Shown here in pieces: positions 8,271-19,036 of a DNA stretch of 27,933 nt. The translations under genes and the position numbers were made by a program. This DNA is from Nymphaea colorata. Lineage: Eukaryota > Streptophyta > Magnoliopsida > Nymphaeales > Nymphaeaceae. The stretch is taken from NCBI RefSeq assembly GCF_008831285.2, contig NW_022204519.1:1-27933 (forward strand), written 5' to 3'. Below the pieces are notes generated by a model. The model was not told the origin of the DNA and did no database searches. It worked only from the letters and a program-made list of their open reading frames with translations. Within the stretch, counting starts at the first letter, position 1, and the number at the start of each line of letters is the position of its first letter.

Positions 8271-9785
8271 ACCACCCCCCAAGTCAAGCTGGTGCCCGCA
8301 GGTAATAAAAAAGGAAAGAAGATTGAATCCACTGAAATGATCGGGCTCGACCGAAAACTGATCGGAAAAGTAACAGTGACTGGTTACTCCGGTGGTAGCA
8401 CACAGATTTCCGACCGGGAGTGAGTTCTTCGCGATGGCTGGTCGGATTCGCCTGAAACTTGGTGGGGATGTTGCTAAGATCTGGGCGATTATCCTGGGGT
8501 GAATGAGAGAGTGAAATTCTCCCTTGGTTGCTTCAGATTTTGCCTGCAACTTCCGCCCAGGCACTGCTTGGTTTCCGCCAAGCCGAGCGAGCGATGTGGT
8601 TTATTAAGGGTCGGCTGTTGGGGAAAATCCATCTCCTTTCTAGACAGCAATTCTCAAATTGATGCGGAGTGACTTGCTGCAGCCAAGGACAGAATTTTCA
8701 GGTTGATTCACCATCGAGTTCACAGAAATCCGACCGGCCTTCTACCAATGGATTCCGGTGATCCTTCGGATTCTCACCTTGACAATCAGTCTGATAGACT
8801 AGGGGTGCGATCCACCTTTCCGGCGTCTCTTTCTCTGATTTTGACAGAGATTAATAAGCTTACTAGGGCCGATCTTAACCTGTCTTAAGCTCTGCTCGAG
8901 GTGGAAGTTGCTTGATTACTAGTCGACTAGAGCCACGAGTAGATTTCCGTCAAGCCTTCCCAAGATAGTTCTCCAGCCACTAACTTCTTCCGGGGAAGAA
9001 GAACCTGCACCTGGTGATTCGGTTGGTGAATTTGTTCATAGGATCAAGACGCTCTAAGAGGATTTCCGGTGGCCTCAAAGGTCGTCTCCAAACCTGTTTC
9101 GCTACGACCAGAGTGACAGGTTGGAGCCTTGGGTTTCCAGTCACCGGTGGTAAGACGACGAGAGGAAGAGAGAGGCGAGAGCCAATTCACACGAAAAACT
9201 CAACTTCTAATTCTTGATTGCATGGTAGCAAATTCTCTTAGGCAGTGCATATACACATGAATTAATGACACCCGCGCACTGCCCTCACTGTACAATAAAA
9301 TCATAGATTAAGTGATTCCTTTCTGAAGTTAATGAAACAAGTAAAAGCGACTTTCTTGCCATGGAATAACGGATGACAATAACTTCAGGTGGTTTGCTTC
9401 CTCATAATTTTCTCCTTCAACTTCGTTGCTGCTACTCAATGTACTTCCATATATACAACATGTGCCTAGCTAGGAGATACACCCAATAAGCTAAAGGTTG
9501 GATACCAAAATTTCTACAATTTCTTTGTAAAAGAAAAATAGAACGTAGGAAAAAAGCAATCTAATTCTCGGTAAACTCTTAAATTCATGGAAAAACTGGA
9601 CTCAAAATTCATTTGGTTTTGGAAATGCTCAATTACGCCCAACAATTCTATGAAATCTAATTCGATGGTCTTTTATCACAAGAACTTTATCAATATAATT
9701 CCTGTTATTAACAGATAGTAACAACTAAGAAGAGGTCAACAAATTTTAACTACTAATCATTGAGTATCATATCGAGTATACCTAC
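8271..9785. other. Moderately GC-rich stretch without a recognised gene
   Basis: From 8271 to about 9220 the base composition is balanced, with several medium open frames (8043-8423, 8703-8888, 9014-9217 on +). None resembles a family I can name, and stops interrupt each. Decayed transposon coding DNA is plausible but unsupported. From 9220 to 9785 it is AT-rich with no signal seen. Confidence 0.4.
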
Positions 9786-9866
9786 CTTTGGCACTTTACC
9801 TGAAGCCCCATGCAGAAGGACAGAAGCAGAGACCAGGAAGAAGAGGAGCAGCCTGGTTTCTTCCAT
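9786..9866 (-). CDS. Possible first exon encoding a signal peptide
   Basis: An ATG at 9866-9864 opens 27 codons. They start MEETRLLLFFLVSASVLL, then HGASGKVPK, and end at 9786 directly before GTAGGTATAC, a good intron donor in phase 0. The profile is that of a secretory signal peptide: charged N-terminus, about 12-residue hydrophobic core, and small residues (ASG) before a likely cleavage site. An alternative donor, GTAAAG, lies just after the ASG codons. The frame is open further upstream without a better start, so I chose the Met next to the hydrophobic core. No downstream exon was recognised between 8.3 and 9.75 kb, so the gene, if real, has a long first intron, is broken, or is unknown to me. 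Confidence 0.35.
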
Positions 9867-11595
9867 GGGCGATGTCGACATTAATGGTGTTCTTCCTCCT
9901 CTGGAGACCTTATTTGTAGCTGTGATCATCTGGGAAAAGGCCAAAACGAATTTGTGTGAGATGTATGGAATAGAACCTTGCTGTGTCCAAGTTAGAAAAT
10001 TTGACTTATCGATGCTTTAGTCCTAGGGATCTTTTCTTTTTCTTTACTTTATTTCTTTATTTTTTTGCTCGTTTTATTTTTCAGGAGGGTTAAGACAGTG
10101 GGCAGATATATTATTCCGACAAAGCATCCCTTGTCTTCCTTTTCTTCCCCGTATATATGAAAGACTTACTTGACATTATGCCACGATCTTCAACCGGCTT
10201 GAACCATTGTGTTGCACACACACACACAAATAGGACCTAGACTGGTTGAGACTGAAATAATCAGGTTTAGTTTAGTTGGGATATCAAATCAGGTTGTTAC
10301 TGTTGTTGTTTTCACAGATATTGACCCATTAGGCAACAGATAGCTAAGAGAATAAAATGAATAGGAGTGTGTTTGATAAGAGGAACATTCTGTGCTTGTA
10401 AAATGTATTTCAAAACCTTTACATTAATTGTTGACATCAAATGCTCACTGCAATAATCTTGTATTGGTAACGAGGAGGAAATGTTGCAACAAGATAATAA
10501 AAGAATGCATTTTTTTTACTTAATTTATTGTGGCCGATCCGAGACCAACGGCGTATGAGATTACCGCATTGAGAAGAGAAAAAAAAAAAGTCAAACTCCG
10601 CAGAGGCCGACTTCCCCACTTTTTCATTTTACCATGACCGCATGAATTCTATTAGTGATGAGCCATCGTACTTCAAGACCTTCAAGTTGAAGGATGATGA
10701 GTCAACATGAAAGCATGTGGTCCTCACAAGACACAGAAGAAAAAAAAGAAGTCTATGCTTCATGCATCCTACTGTTTGATGCTTCTGAAGTTGCCACAAA
10801 AACCAAAGAAAGCATCTCCCATGGGGGAAAATTGAATTTAATCAAAAGAATATTCACATTGAGCAGCAACTCTTGCTTTTGTTTAGGACAAGCAACATGT
10901 TTTTCCAATTTAAAAAAGAAGAGGGAAAAAACAATCAAACCTGTTTCTACTGTATTGAAAGAAGAGACTTTAAGTGCAGCTTCCAGAAATCAGGGCGGGA
11001 AGAGGAGATGTGGGTGACAAGCATGTACAAATATTCGTCGGCAATGAAGAAGACTGAAATCTAGACCTTTTCCTTCTTTTGGCTTTGCCCTGCTCCTTTG
11101 GTTCCGTCACGTGCTTTAAGCCCTCCTTCTCCCTTTCAAATCTATGACTTTTTCTCATGAAGTTGTCTTTGTAAGGCGCGGCCATGGTGGTTGGCTTCTT
11201 TCTAGAGGGCCCCATTAAATTTAACAGGTCTAGTCCTCCCATGGTTCTTCATTGCATGTAGAAAGTGTTTGATTCCCATTTTCAGAAGTTTGAAAGCAAG
11301 AACACCTTGTTCGTGCATGTTCTGAAAGACATAAGGATAAACGTTGTCATTGAAAACTACATTTTAAAAAATTCTGGTAAATAAACTGAATGATGTTTTC
11401 AAACTTTTTAGAACAGCTTTATAAATATAAAGAAAACAATATAAGGTAATGAAAAAGGTGTGAAGTTTTAGAATTAATTGGATTTTAGAAAAATAGAATA
11501 GCGCAAAATAACATTGCTATTGAATATTATAGTACAACAATTACTGCCTTGTTCATAATAGATAAAAATAGCATTTTTTTCCTCAAAAGAAGAAA
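9867..11595. other. AT-rich stretch without a recognised gene
   Basis: Non-coding by my reading. It has a short (CA)n run at about 10215-10227, poly-T and poly-A runs, and short unassignable frames on both strands (10694-11017 +, 10970-11242 -). Confidence 0.5.
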
Positions 11596-12224
11596 CCACA
11601 TCTTCTATTTCAGGAAAATCTTACATAAAACGATGTTTTATATTTTACTAAATGACAAGACAGTGGCCCCTGTGGCTCCACTTTCTAACTCTTCCACTGA
11701 TTTGCATATGAGAGAAGAAGACAAACCTGGTAGCTCTTTGCAATTTACATCTTCAAATGTACTCTCATAGAACTTCACAGGTGTTCTTGTGGGGCTAGTT
11801 GCCAAATAAAATTTTCAATAACCACTCAATGAGTGAACAAATGGCAAGCCCTCAACCCAATAGCTAACACTCTCTAAAGAACTAGAAACAGCATCATCAT
11901 TCCATGTGGCTAAGTTGGAAACCAGCATATCAACTTTGCTTCTCTTGCACCAATACTTGAGAGGTCCAGCAAACAGCAGTGGAATAACTTTGATTTTTTA
12001 AAGTATGTCAAGAATACATAGCAGAAATATATGAAGAATGCCAAATTCAACTATCTGCAATAAAAAAAAGAAAAAAGAAAAAATATGAACCCAGTACATG
12101 TGCCATCACAAATTGAGCTTTATACCTAAACGATTTTAATTATACAAACTCAAATGGAAATCCCTATCTAAAGTTCTCCAAATAATCTACTAATCCTGAA
12201 AAGCAACATAAGATCATAATTCAG
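11596..12224. repeat. Segmental duplication, copy A (partner 19037-19661)
   Basis: About 630 bp closely similar to 19037-19661 in the same orientation, 7.4 kb away. The shared block covers exon 2 of the GH2 gene fragment, part of the following intron (left end ACATCTTCT), and much of intron 1 (right end near AACATAAGATCATAAT). Outside these limits the two loci are unrelated. Confidence 0.92.
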
Positions 12225-12496
12225 TACACAACAGCAACTAACCAAATCTAAACAACAAAAGAATGTGCATAGACAGTCACTCGCACACACAAGAAGCATA
12301 GCCGATCCTCATCCAACTCCAAGGCCACAAGGCAATTCAGCAACATGCAAAGATCGTTTGAGCAAGTGTCACATCAAGAACAAAAATGTGACTCACATTC
12401 GACCATGTCGTGGCATTTTTGCAGCACATGAGCATCGCGCTTCTGCCACTTGATGATCGCCTGATCTTCCCAAACGCTATTGCCACTCCAAATCAT
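11727..12496 (-). pseudogene. GH2 beta-galactosidase-like gene, exons 1-2 (broken copy A)
   Basis: Start of a plant LacZ-like glycoside hydrolase family 2 gene (homologue of Arabidopsis AT3G54440). Exon 1 (12496-12397) begins MIWSGNSVWEDQ and continues IIKWQKRDAHV, matching the family's VWEDxxxxKWxKRDxHV. It ends before GTGAGT. Exon 2 (11966-11727, 240 nt) reads GPLKYWCKRSKVDMLVSNLA, then TWNDDAV, YWVEGLPFVHSLSGY and KFYLATSP, ending before GTTTGT. A TGA at 11817-11815 replaces the invariant Trp of SGYWKF. The expected acceptor AG before exon 2 reads TG here but AG in copy B. Joining exon 1 to exon 2 in the family's phase would also give TGA. The sugar-binding and catalytic domains that follow in the family (next exon starting VPSNWQ) are absent. 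It is a truncated pseudogene with high family confidence. Confidence 0.85.
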
Positions 12497-12499
12497 CTG

Positions 12500-13490
12500 T
12501 CGACCCTGCACCCTGTTTTCACAATGTCTGTAGGCAGCGCCGAAGGGCCCTCCTGTGTTGACCCCCATTCGAGCCCTCTGCTGACTCAAGATGGCTTGAG
12601 CAGGAGCCAAACTGCTCCAGCAGTGTCGACATATCCTTTCACATTCACCGCAGTTGGTGGGGTCTCTTGGCAGGCATTGCCCTCACAGCCGCGCACAAAA
12701 CGGAGATAGAGAGTGTGGGCTGCCCGCAGTTTGCCTTTAACAGGCTGGTTGTGCGATGAAAGAGGTAACAATCACACCTCTGCCCTTCTCCTTTGGCAGC
12801 TCCGGAAGAGCCACTGGTTCAGCTTCTTCTAGCAGGTCGTTGGCTACTTACACTCATGTAGCCGCCCCCATTTGGCTCCGCATGTGAAGCACTGGTCGTG
12901 CTTGAAATGTACTCACCTTTCCTTAGGAGACAAGTGTTGTGATCACTGGTTGAGGGCATTCCTTGGGTCCACTGGTGGCGGAATGCCCTCCTCGGTTGGT
13001 ATGCAGTTGCTGGCCCTGGATAGCGTGGGCAACATCAACTGCATTTTTTGCTTGAAGAGACCAACCTAGGTTCTCTTTTCCTGTTCCAGCTTGAAAGTCA
13101 GGGCAGTGTCCTGCCAGGCGTGAGTCTAGTTCTCCTCCTTTGTCCTAACATTATGCTTTGAGCGTGTGTCAGAGAGTCCACTGTGTCACCACCCTCAAGT
13201 TCTGCCAAAGGTTCAGTTCTCTCCAATGCTGGCCGCATGGCAATTTCAGCCTTTTGGTCTGGGTACTCTCCCTAGGGGCATTGTGCACCTTGACCCCCCA
13301 TTGCACATTGGCCACCGTCGTCTGGTTCAACATGGCATCCTTTTCTTTGACCTATTATTCCATGTCGATGACACTATCTTCAATTTCTCCAATGCAGAAT
13401 CTACAACCCACAATAAGCAAAACAAAAAAATATTATGGAAAACCGGTTTTCACAATCATCGTACTCCCAAGTGGCACATGTAGAACTCAT
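12500..13490 (-). mobile_element. Decayed Ty3/gypsy gag fragment with zinc knuckle
   Basis: On the minus strand, 12894-12847 encodes QCFTCGAKWGRLHECK, a retroviral-type CCHC knuckle in the spacing of plant Ty3/gypsy Gag (CFxCGxKWxxxHxC). It is preceded by QHLSPKER and followed, after a stop, by LLEEAEPVALPELPKEKGRG, like the acidic linker after the knuckle in these elements. Stops and frame changes interrupt it. Sequence from 13490 down to 13060 has the composition of a gag N-terminal part but no clear match. The fragment runs to just upstream of the GH2 start codon. No LTR or pol was found. The right boundary is approximate. Confidence 0.55.
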
Positions 13491-13618
13491 AATACAAACT
13501 TGCTGCTCTGATGCATCTGATTCCCGAAATTTGATAACAGAGATGATAGCTGAAAAATGACTTTCTAGAGGTGACTAGATAAACAAGAAAAAACATAAAT
13601 ATACAGCTGATAGCATAC

Positions 13619-13710
13619 TTATCAAGCTTTGCATCTTTTGGCACAAGACCCAGATCTGCTTGCACTACACTTTCCTTTCCATAGCACAGTCTTTCAGGGC
13701 ATGATTTTGT
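13619..13710 (-). CDS. Splice-bounded candidate exon, unassigned
   Basis: The minus strand has TTTTTATCATCAG followed by 92 open bases and a GTATGC donor. The frame reads TKSCPERLCYGKESVVQADL and then GLVPKDAKLD, a credible soluble protein composition unlike the surrounding AT-rich DNA. I do not recognise the protein. It could be an exon of a real or broken gene on the minus strand, perhaps with the candidate at 14878-14994, but nothing proves it. Confidence 0.3.
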
Positions 13711-14877
13711 CTGATGATAAAAAGAGAAAAAGGAATAGCAACAATAAACATATATCAAATGTTCTTGAGATATTTAAACAACAAAAGTCACACTTGTTCA
13801 GAAGAAACGTCAATGAGCTCACCTGCTTTAAGGTCCTGGCACCTTAAGAAAGGCTTTGAAAAGATTTTGAAGCAGGACACAAGAAAAGAGTCCAATAAAA
13901 TAGCATAAAAGAAGACAGAAGAATTAAGAAACAGTCAAAGAGGAACAAAAATTTTTGTCAATAAAAGAAGTGATGCTAACATTTATTCCTAAATCTAATC
14001 AGTCAGCAAAAGGTTCAAACGATTAGCTGAAACAAAAACAGGAATCATCTGTGAATCAGAGAAAGTTAAAAATTGTATTGTTTATGATAAAAAGGTAAAA
14101 GAGAAAAAATAAAAAATTCAGAATATTGAAAATAATTAAAAATAAAAAGGACATGTGATCTATATTGATTCAAAGAGGGTTGATTTGGATCCATGGATTT
14201 CAGTACCATGAAATAAAGTATAGTTCCAGCCAGGGTCATTCTTGAACGGCTCAAAATCATGTCAAATTGCTGAATAGATGTGATAATAGCAATAATAGTA
14301 GCAATATTTATAATAAAAAAACCACTTAAATCAAACAAAGCCCTTAGCTCACCAACAAATCACAGTATTATCATGTCAGAGAGGCATTGTGATCACCACC
14401 GATTAATTTAACCTTACAAACAGCACCAATATATGGCTAGAACGGTCGATGCACATCATGTACTTAATAGGCAGCCAAGTTGGAGAAGAGAAAAGCCAAG
14501 TAAGAACAAGACTGTCGTAAGTTAATGTGGGAAATATACAATAACATAATGGAGAATGCAGACAAGAAGGAAATGAACTTCAAATTTACATGAATCGATG
14601 AACATGTCCTGCTTCCAAGATACACCCAGAATGATGTCATTTGAAAGCAGAGACTAGAGAGTAAATAAGTAATTAGTTTGGGAAAAAAAGAAATTAACAT
14701 AAGACCAGAAGAAAAAACAGTTCTTTATGACCAACTTAAGCATAAAATGCTTATTCATGTGCATATATTTCTAATAGAAGCACTAAATTAGCATGTGCTA
14801 GAGGAATGCAAAATGAAAAACTAATTGTTGAACATATTAACAATTAAAATCATCAACCTTTGAGCTGCATTGTTTGT
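13711..14877. other. AT-rich stretch without a recognised gene
   Basis: No coding similarity seen. The base composition is intron-like or intergenic, with A-rich plus strand. Confidence 0.5.
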
Positions 14878-14994
14878 CTATTCATTATCTATGCATTTTA
14901 GCTCGTTTTCATCAAAGCCTGTGCCCAAGCAGTAAGTGTCAGGTGCTGTATACAAATTGGTGCCAAAGTCATCAAAGTTATCCATATCAACATT
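14878..14994 (-). CDS. Candidate terminal exon, unassigned acidic peptide
   Basis: A clean acceptor (TTTTGATAATTGCAG) is followed on the minus strand by 38 codons and a TAG at 14880-14878. The peptide begins NVDMDNFDDFGTNLYTAPDT and ends GFDENELKCIDNE. It is acidic and aromatic-rich, resembling the C-terminal tail of a regulatory protein. I cannot name it. The neighbouring stretches of about 1 kb on either side contain no frame of comparable quality except the candidate exon at 13619-13710. If the TAG is genuine, the two cannot be consecutive exons. Confidence 0.35.
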   Translation of the reverse strand, partial: NVDMDNFDDFGTNLYTAPDTYCLGTGFDENELKCIDNE

Positions 14995-15590
14995 CTGCAA
15001 TTATCAAAAGAAGACAAAAATTTGTCATGGACTAGCACTATCAATCTTCCTTGTTTCCCAAAAACAGATAACATCATAACAAGACGATAAGGAAAAAGTT
15101 ATCTAAAGCATAATTATTTCCAGTTAGTTAAAACACCAAGCACTTATTCACATTTGCCTCTGTTCTTGGGACCAGGGTTAGTATGGAATAGGGAGAGAGT
15201 AGAGAGACCCCTACAAATTTTCAGAAGTAGGAACCAAGAAATGAACTGGAAGTGACACAAAAGTACATCACGAAGCAAACGAGAGCCAAAGTAGCAAGTT
15301 AAGAAACAACTAGCCAGAAAAAAATATAACTTATAAACAAAGTCCAAACTTTTTACATAATTAAGTTTTAAGCTTGGGCAAAAATTTATAAAATAGGGTT
15401 TGATTATATTAGGAATCTAGATTTTAATGAAAAAGGAAGCTTGCATCAGTTGCCTGAATAGGAAGCACAGTTCTGGTCACAACTGAAGCTGGCTTCTTTC
15501 TTTAAATAGTGCTCTCAAGACACTTCAAAAGCACCTTGCTTTTTGCTTTCCAATGTGCTTCCAAGCCCCATTCGTAATTCTGCTACTCCT
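14995..15590. other. Stretch without a recognised gene
   Basis: AT-rich and intron-like; nothing assignable. Confidence 0.5.
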
Positions 15591-15689
15591 GCTTGGGACC
15601 AGTTTCCAAATTCAGGTGTTGTCACTGTGAGTGCGCTGGTGCTTGGGACCAGTTTCCAAATTCAGGTGTTGTCACTGTGAGTGCGCTGG
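15591..15689. repeat. Perfect 50-bp tandem duplication
   Basis: The unit starting GCTTGGGACCAGTTTCCAAA and ending GTGAGTGCGCTGG(T) occurs at 15591-15640 and again at 15641-15689 with no mismatch. The lack of differences implies a recent event, or an assembly duplication. Confidence 0.95.
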
Positions 15690-15764
15690 CCTTGAGGGAC
15701 ACCAAGAATGCTCAGTTTCCAATCTTATCATGTTTAGCATTTATGTTTGTTCTGCATGAATACT

Positions 15765-16262
15765 TAGTATATGTCATACATAATATGTATAAATCACATC
15801 GTTACATACATGTTATATGTTAATGTATACAGATATTATAAATATACATATATCATATACATCATATATTTTATGTATTATATATATATTATACATTTAC
15901 ATATACGTTACATAGTAATATACTACATTTATGATGTCATATATACATTATATACAATTATATATAATATTTATGTAATATACATATATAAAACTATAAT
16001 AGTTATATATACATATACATATAACTATATACTATTTATGTCATATACTATAATATGATATACATACAACTATATGTACACATTATATACACAATATATT
16101 ACATGTATTACATATATGTAATATACATAAATGCATTATATATATATACATATATATATATGTGTGTGTGTGTTTGTCTGTGTATTATATATGTTACGTA
16201 ACATATATATACATGTATAATAAATTATGTATTGCATATGTAATATAACATGTTATAAAGTA
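15765..16262. repeat. AT-rich low-complexity block
   Basis: TATA/ACATAT alternation with a short (TG)n run at about 16161-16171. The open frame at 15771-16058 is a compositional artefact. Confidence 0.9.
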
Positions 16263-16263
16263 A

Positions 16264-16607
16264 GTCACATGGGTGCACAAACTATGGTGGCGTACCCGCA
16301 CCGATGCGGGTACGGCTTGGCACGTCACTCGACTCGATCAAACCTAATGGGATACTCCTAACAGCATCTGTTATTCTTTTCTCTTATTTTTTTTCTTGTT
16401 TTCCTTCTCCTATCTTTTCCTCTTCTTTTTTTCCTTCCTCTCTCTCTCTCCCCCCCCCCAACATTTACTCTATTTAATAAAACTTTGAATTTTGATGAGA
16501 TTAAGGTAAGCTGGATAAAAAATTTAAAAATATACACAAATAAAATTACATATATAACAAATAACGTGTATATATATATGCTCTAGCCGCACCCGCACCC
16601 GTGTGAC
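16264..16607. mobile_element. Possible small inverted-repeat element inside AT-rich DNA
   Basis: The left end GTCACATGGGTGC (16264-16276) and the reverse complement of the right end (16595-16607, GTCACACGGGTGC) agree at 12 of 13 positions. Near the left end, CGTACCCGCA-CCGA-TGCGGGTACG (16291-16314) forms a perfect 10-bp hairpin. Both GC-rich ends sit in TA-repeat DNA, with a C/T-rich and then AT-rich interior. No convincing target duplication is visible, and no transposase frame, so this is a candidate only. Confidence 0.4.
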
Positions 16608-16680
16608 ATAGATGCATACTATATAACGTAGTTACATACTACGGATATATACAACTGTAATCATATTAATTTATTACATC

Positions 16681-16713
<33 letters not shown>

Positions 16714-17000
16714 TATATATATAAACACATTACATATATATGTATGTATATGCATAATATGTATAACATTTGAAACTATATATGTATGTACATATGTACT
16801 ATATTATACTATAATATAATGGTATATACATATATGTGGAATATAATACATATATCGATTATACATGTGATATGTGTATACTTATATAGTATGTGATATG
16901 TTAATATATGTATATAGATATACGTGAACATATATACAACACATGTATGTAGTATATATTTTATAGTATACTGTACATGTCAACAAATGAGTTTGAATGT
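16608..17000. repeat. AT-rich low-complexity block
   Basis: (TA)n with an embedded (AC)n run near 16700-16712, continuing the AT-rich region on the other side of the candidate element. Confidence 0.9.
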
Positions 17001-19036
17001 GGACTGAGATATAAAATTACTGAGAACTTTGCCTCAGCAACCAGCTTATAGTGTTCAGGTACTGCACAATATGCGAGGAAAAGAAAGAAGAGTTAGCAAA
17101 GAAGCTACATTGCAATGAGATGCACAGGCATAGCAGGTGAAAATAAGTAAACAACCTATCTTTGTCACAATTCTCTCTAAACGTTCAGCAAACTCATGAA
17201 AGAGCTGCTACTTGTAGGTTTGCACAAGCATGGAGTCACATACATCAGTATGTACATGTGTACATGCAATTTTCAAGATTTGTCAGGAAAGCATTGTCAA
17301 ATATAAAATATAAGTAGAAAAAAAAGTAATAAAACAGCTGAGAAGATAACACTAATTTTCAAGTTTTTCTTTTTGGTTTGTTATCTACATATGGTTAAAA
17401 TGGGAATTATACAATATACATGTAAAAACAACTTGACCTTCTAAAAAATAGTTTTTAGTGGGAGGGGGTTTGCTTGACTCAGAATCATAATTAACTGAAG
17501 GAAGGCTTCTCAAAGAAATGTAGGTACCATCCACAAACTAGGCCTCACTCAGTAGCCTATTTACTTGGTTTCACCTACATCCTTCTTGTATCACTAGGAA
17601 TGAAAACTTAGTCAAAACACAGAAATAAGGAATAGTTAATATCTAAACATTGCACCATACACATCCACAACAATGACAAACTAACTACCCTAGAGATTTT
17701 ATAAAGAAAAGTCCACATGTCAACAGCATCAAAGTTCAATGTGGCTACTTTAATTTGTCTCAAAGTGAAGGAGCCAGATCGGAGGTCGAGTTTGCCAAGT
17801 TCTGCAAAAGTTGCATGTTTAGGTCAAGAAAATGGTGGGCTATATAGAAAGAAAATGAATGCCAAAGGCTGCAAAATAAGCATATGGGGTCATAGTCCAG
17901 CATTCCAAGGAGGACTACTTGAAAATGCACTACAAGAACTAATGCAAATGGTGGGGTAGTGAATTGGGTAAGTTGACTTCACATGGTCAATGTTCACCAA
18001 TGCACGAAGAAACATAAAAATGAAGAACATCAGAAGTTAACTTTGTGCTGACATTACAAACTAATTTTAACAATGCAAATATAAAGTTTGTGTTCATAAT
18101 CAGCAGAAAAAAACAAGTCACAAAAGCAAAGCATATTCAGAGACAACAAGGTCTTAAAGCATGTGATTGCATGATGTAGAATTACCTCATTCTTCTTGGC
18201 TATGCAAGATTACCATGTTCTAGTTCGAATTAAACTTGCGAACACAACATTTACAAAGATTTAGAAATCTCTCTCTCTCTCTCTCTCAAACACATGTCAT
18301 GCATTCACAATCCAAGACCTTAGTACCTAAATAGGCATGACTCGAGATTCTTTCCAGGTTGCAGGATTTATGAACAGGGCGGTCACCTTGCGAAACTCAG
18401 AAAGTGTAGGTATTTGTCAACTTAGTAATTTAGTCACATAAGTGAATGAGAGCAATAGAAAGATAAGTAGTCACATAAGTGAACATGACACTAGTAAAGC
18501 TTAAAGAAACAATGACCACTCCTACTTTTGGTGGATAGGCAAAGGAGCAAGAAGTATAAAATAATGTCACATAAAATTAGTTGACATCAAAGACGGGGCC
18601 ACCCATGGCTTGGGATGTGCAAAGGCTCCACATGCAGTTTCTCAGTTCAAAATTTGCCATATTAAAAAAAGGAAAAATGTTTTCTTAATGAATAGCAATT
18701 ATAAGAGAGTATAACAATTGCCATGTTTCTTTTGTACAGGTTGCACATAAACTTTGATATGGACAAGTTTTTATGAACACCCATCTTCTCATTGAAAATC
18801 CATTTCAGGCAGCAATTTCATCTTGTAGTGTGGATTTAGTTTTCTTTACAACAGATATAAAAATCTCAAGTCAACTTTTATTGGGAGAAACTCCCAAAAG
18901 AAGGCCCGTTAAGTGGCATCACCTTTCTGTCGTATTAAAAAAGAGTCTTAAAAAAGGCATTAATAATTATATTGTTCATTAACTTATTAAGTTATTCTTG
19001 TGTAGTAGTGAAATTTGTTATTCTATTAACTAAAAC
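17001..19036. other. AT-rich stretch without a recognised gene
   Basis: Intron-like or intergenic. It contains a (CT)n microsatellite at 18268-18287. A short minus-strand stretch near 17065-17022 (acceptor GTGCAG, then VPEHYKLVAEAKF) could be an exon scrap. The plus-strand frame at 17717-17959 matches nothing I know. Confidence 0.45.

Noticed and set aside
8043-8423. 126-codon plus-strand frame as a gene
   Set aside because: It runs across the plastid 16S piece 2, so part of the protein would be translated rRNA antisense.
12374-12709. Opposing frames as separate small genes
   Set aside because: The minus-strand frame is explained by GH2 exon 1 plus upstream DNA; the plus frame is its shadow.
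13158-13511. 105- and 117-codon plus-strand frames
   Set aside because: Overlapping frames with no family match, opposite to the probable gag remnant.
15771-16058. 95-codon plus-strand frame
   Set aside because: Same artefact of AT-rich repeats; only Tyr, Ile, Thr, Val and Met.
17717-17959. 80-codon plus-strand frame
   Set aside because: Unrecognised, no splice or start context, flanked by non-coding DNA; no support beyond being open.
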